Shown in pieces: positions 33,628 to 34,116 of a stretch of DNA of 34,116 bases; within the stretch, counting starts at the first letter, position 1, and each line of letters starts with the position of its first letter. The position numbers and the translations under genes are program-made. The notes under the pieces were generated by a model. That model was not told the DNA's origin. It searched no databases and worked only from the letters and a program-made list of their open reading frames with translations. Origin of the DNA: an uncultured Acidobacteriota bacterium (lineage in GTDB: Bacteria > Acidobacteriota > Thermoanaerobaculia > UBA5066); the NCBI GenBank assembly GCA_937888435.1, contig CALAQS010000330.1:1-34116 (forward strand), in the 5' to 3' direction.

Positions 33628-34014
33628 CTAGTGGTGCTTTTTCTTGTTCCGCTCGGCCGCCGAGAGAGCGTCGGCCGTCTCGCGGTCGGGGTTCAGGATC
33701 TCCACGCCGAGGCCGAACCGGCCCGATTCGTGGAAGCCGGCGCGCCGCACCACGCGGCAGGTGAAGAACTCGTCGGATTTGAGGTTCGTGACCTGCATCT
33801 CGGTGCCGATGTCCAGGTCCTCCGAGCAGATGAGCAGCGCGCCGCCCTCTCCCACGTTGAGCGTGCAGCCCGCCGTCAGCGGCCGCCCGCCCACCCGGAC
33901 GCCGATGGGGATCACGGCCTTGGCCCGATCTCCCTTGCGATGCTCCTTCGTTCCGGCGGCCTCCCCGACCTCGGGCTTCTTTCTCTTCACCGGGCCATTC
34001 TGTCGATCCCGCAT
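33628..34014 (-). CDS. PilZ-domain protein
   Basis: TLNVGEGGALLICSEDLDIGTEMQVTNLKSDEFFTCRVVRRAGFHESGRFGLGVEIL, PilZ-like core. Confidence 0.8.
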   Translation of the reverse strand: MRDRQNGPVKRKKPEVGEAAGTKEHRKGDRAKAVIPIGVRVGGRPLTAGCTLNVGEGGALLICSEDLDIGTEMQVTNLKSDEFFTCRVVRRAGFHESGRFGLGVEILNPDRETADALSAAERNKKKHH

Positions 34015-34039
34015 GCGAGAATCAACTCCCTGCCCCGGA

Positions 34040-34116
34040 GGGCCCGTAGCTCAGTTGGATAGAGCAGCGGTTTCCTAAACCGCGTGTCGCAGGTTCGATT
34101 CCTGTCGGGCCCACCA
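34040..34116 (+). tRNA. tRNA-Arg (anticodon CCT), CCA encoded
   Basis: GGGCCCG/CGGGCCC acceptor, anticodon arm GCGGT-TTCCTAA-ACCGC, T arm CAGGTTCGATTCCTG, discriminator A plus CCA. Confidence 0.95.

Noticed and set aside
34040-34116. tRNA-Arg as attachment site of an integrated island
   Set aside because: No integrase, direct repeat of the tRNA 3' end or mobile genes seen in the window; sequence stops at the CCA so this cannot be tested.
1-34116. CRISPR array, transposase/IS, prophage or toxin-antitoxin system
   Set aside because: No regularly spaced repeats, transposase, integrase or phage structural proteins recognised among the ORFs.

Overview
High-GC bacterial chromosomal window with a tRNA-Arg(CCT) at the right edge. 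I cannot place the lineage firmly; gene style suggests an Acidobacteriota-like or related deep-branching phylum. Main content: (i) a minus-strand nucleoside salvage run (deoB, globin, CNT transporter, purine nucleoside phosphorylase, cytidine deaminase, secreted MTA/SAH-deaminase-like amidohydrolase, pyrimidine nucleoside phosphorylase), with a TPR protein and a peroxiredoxin upstream; (ii) a beta-oxidation block (acyl-CoA dehydrogenase, FadJ, thiolase, TetR, and a distant FadD); (iii) acetate kinase plus phosphoketolase, convergent with carbamate kinase; (iv) a BMP-type nucleoside ABC transporter; (v) an ECF sigma / zinc-finger anti-sigma / Spy-CnrX-like periplasmic protein module; (vi) an LPS-kinase-like protein plus ArnT-like GT39, and a PilZ protein. 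The most unusual signal is a dispersed AT-rich 17-bp motif, consensus CCTTCTAAGAAATCTTC, often with a pyrimidine-rich flank. It recurs within coding sequences and spacers of several unrelated genes, mostly at linkers, and often as inverted pairs around 25-180 bp of otherwise ordinary sequence. Near some copies sit perfect GC-rich palindromes. Also notable are a peroxiredoxin with a ~150 aa histone-H1-like Lys/Ala/Pro tail and a 4x12-bp tandem repeat at the start of the Spy-like gene. No CRISPR array, rRNA or transposase was seen.
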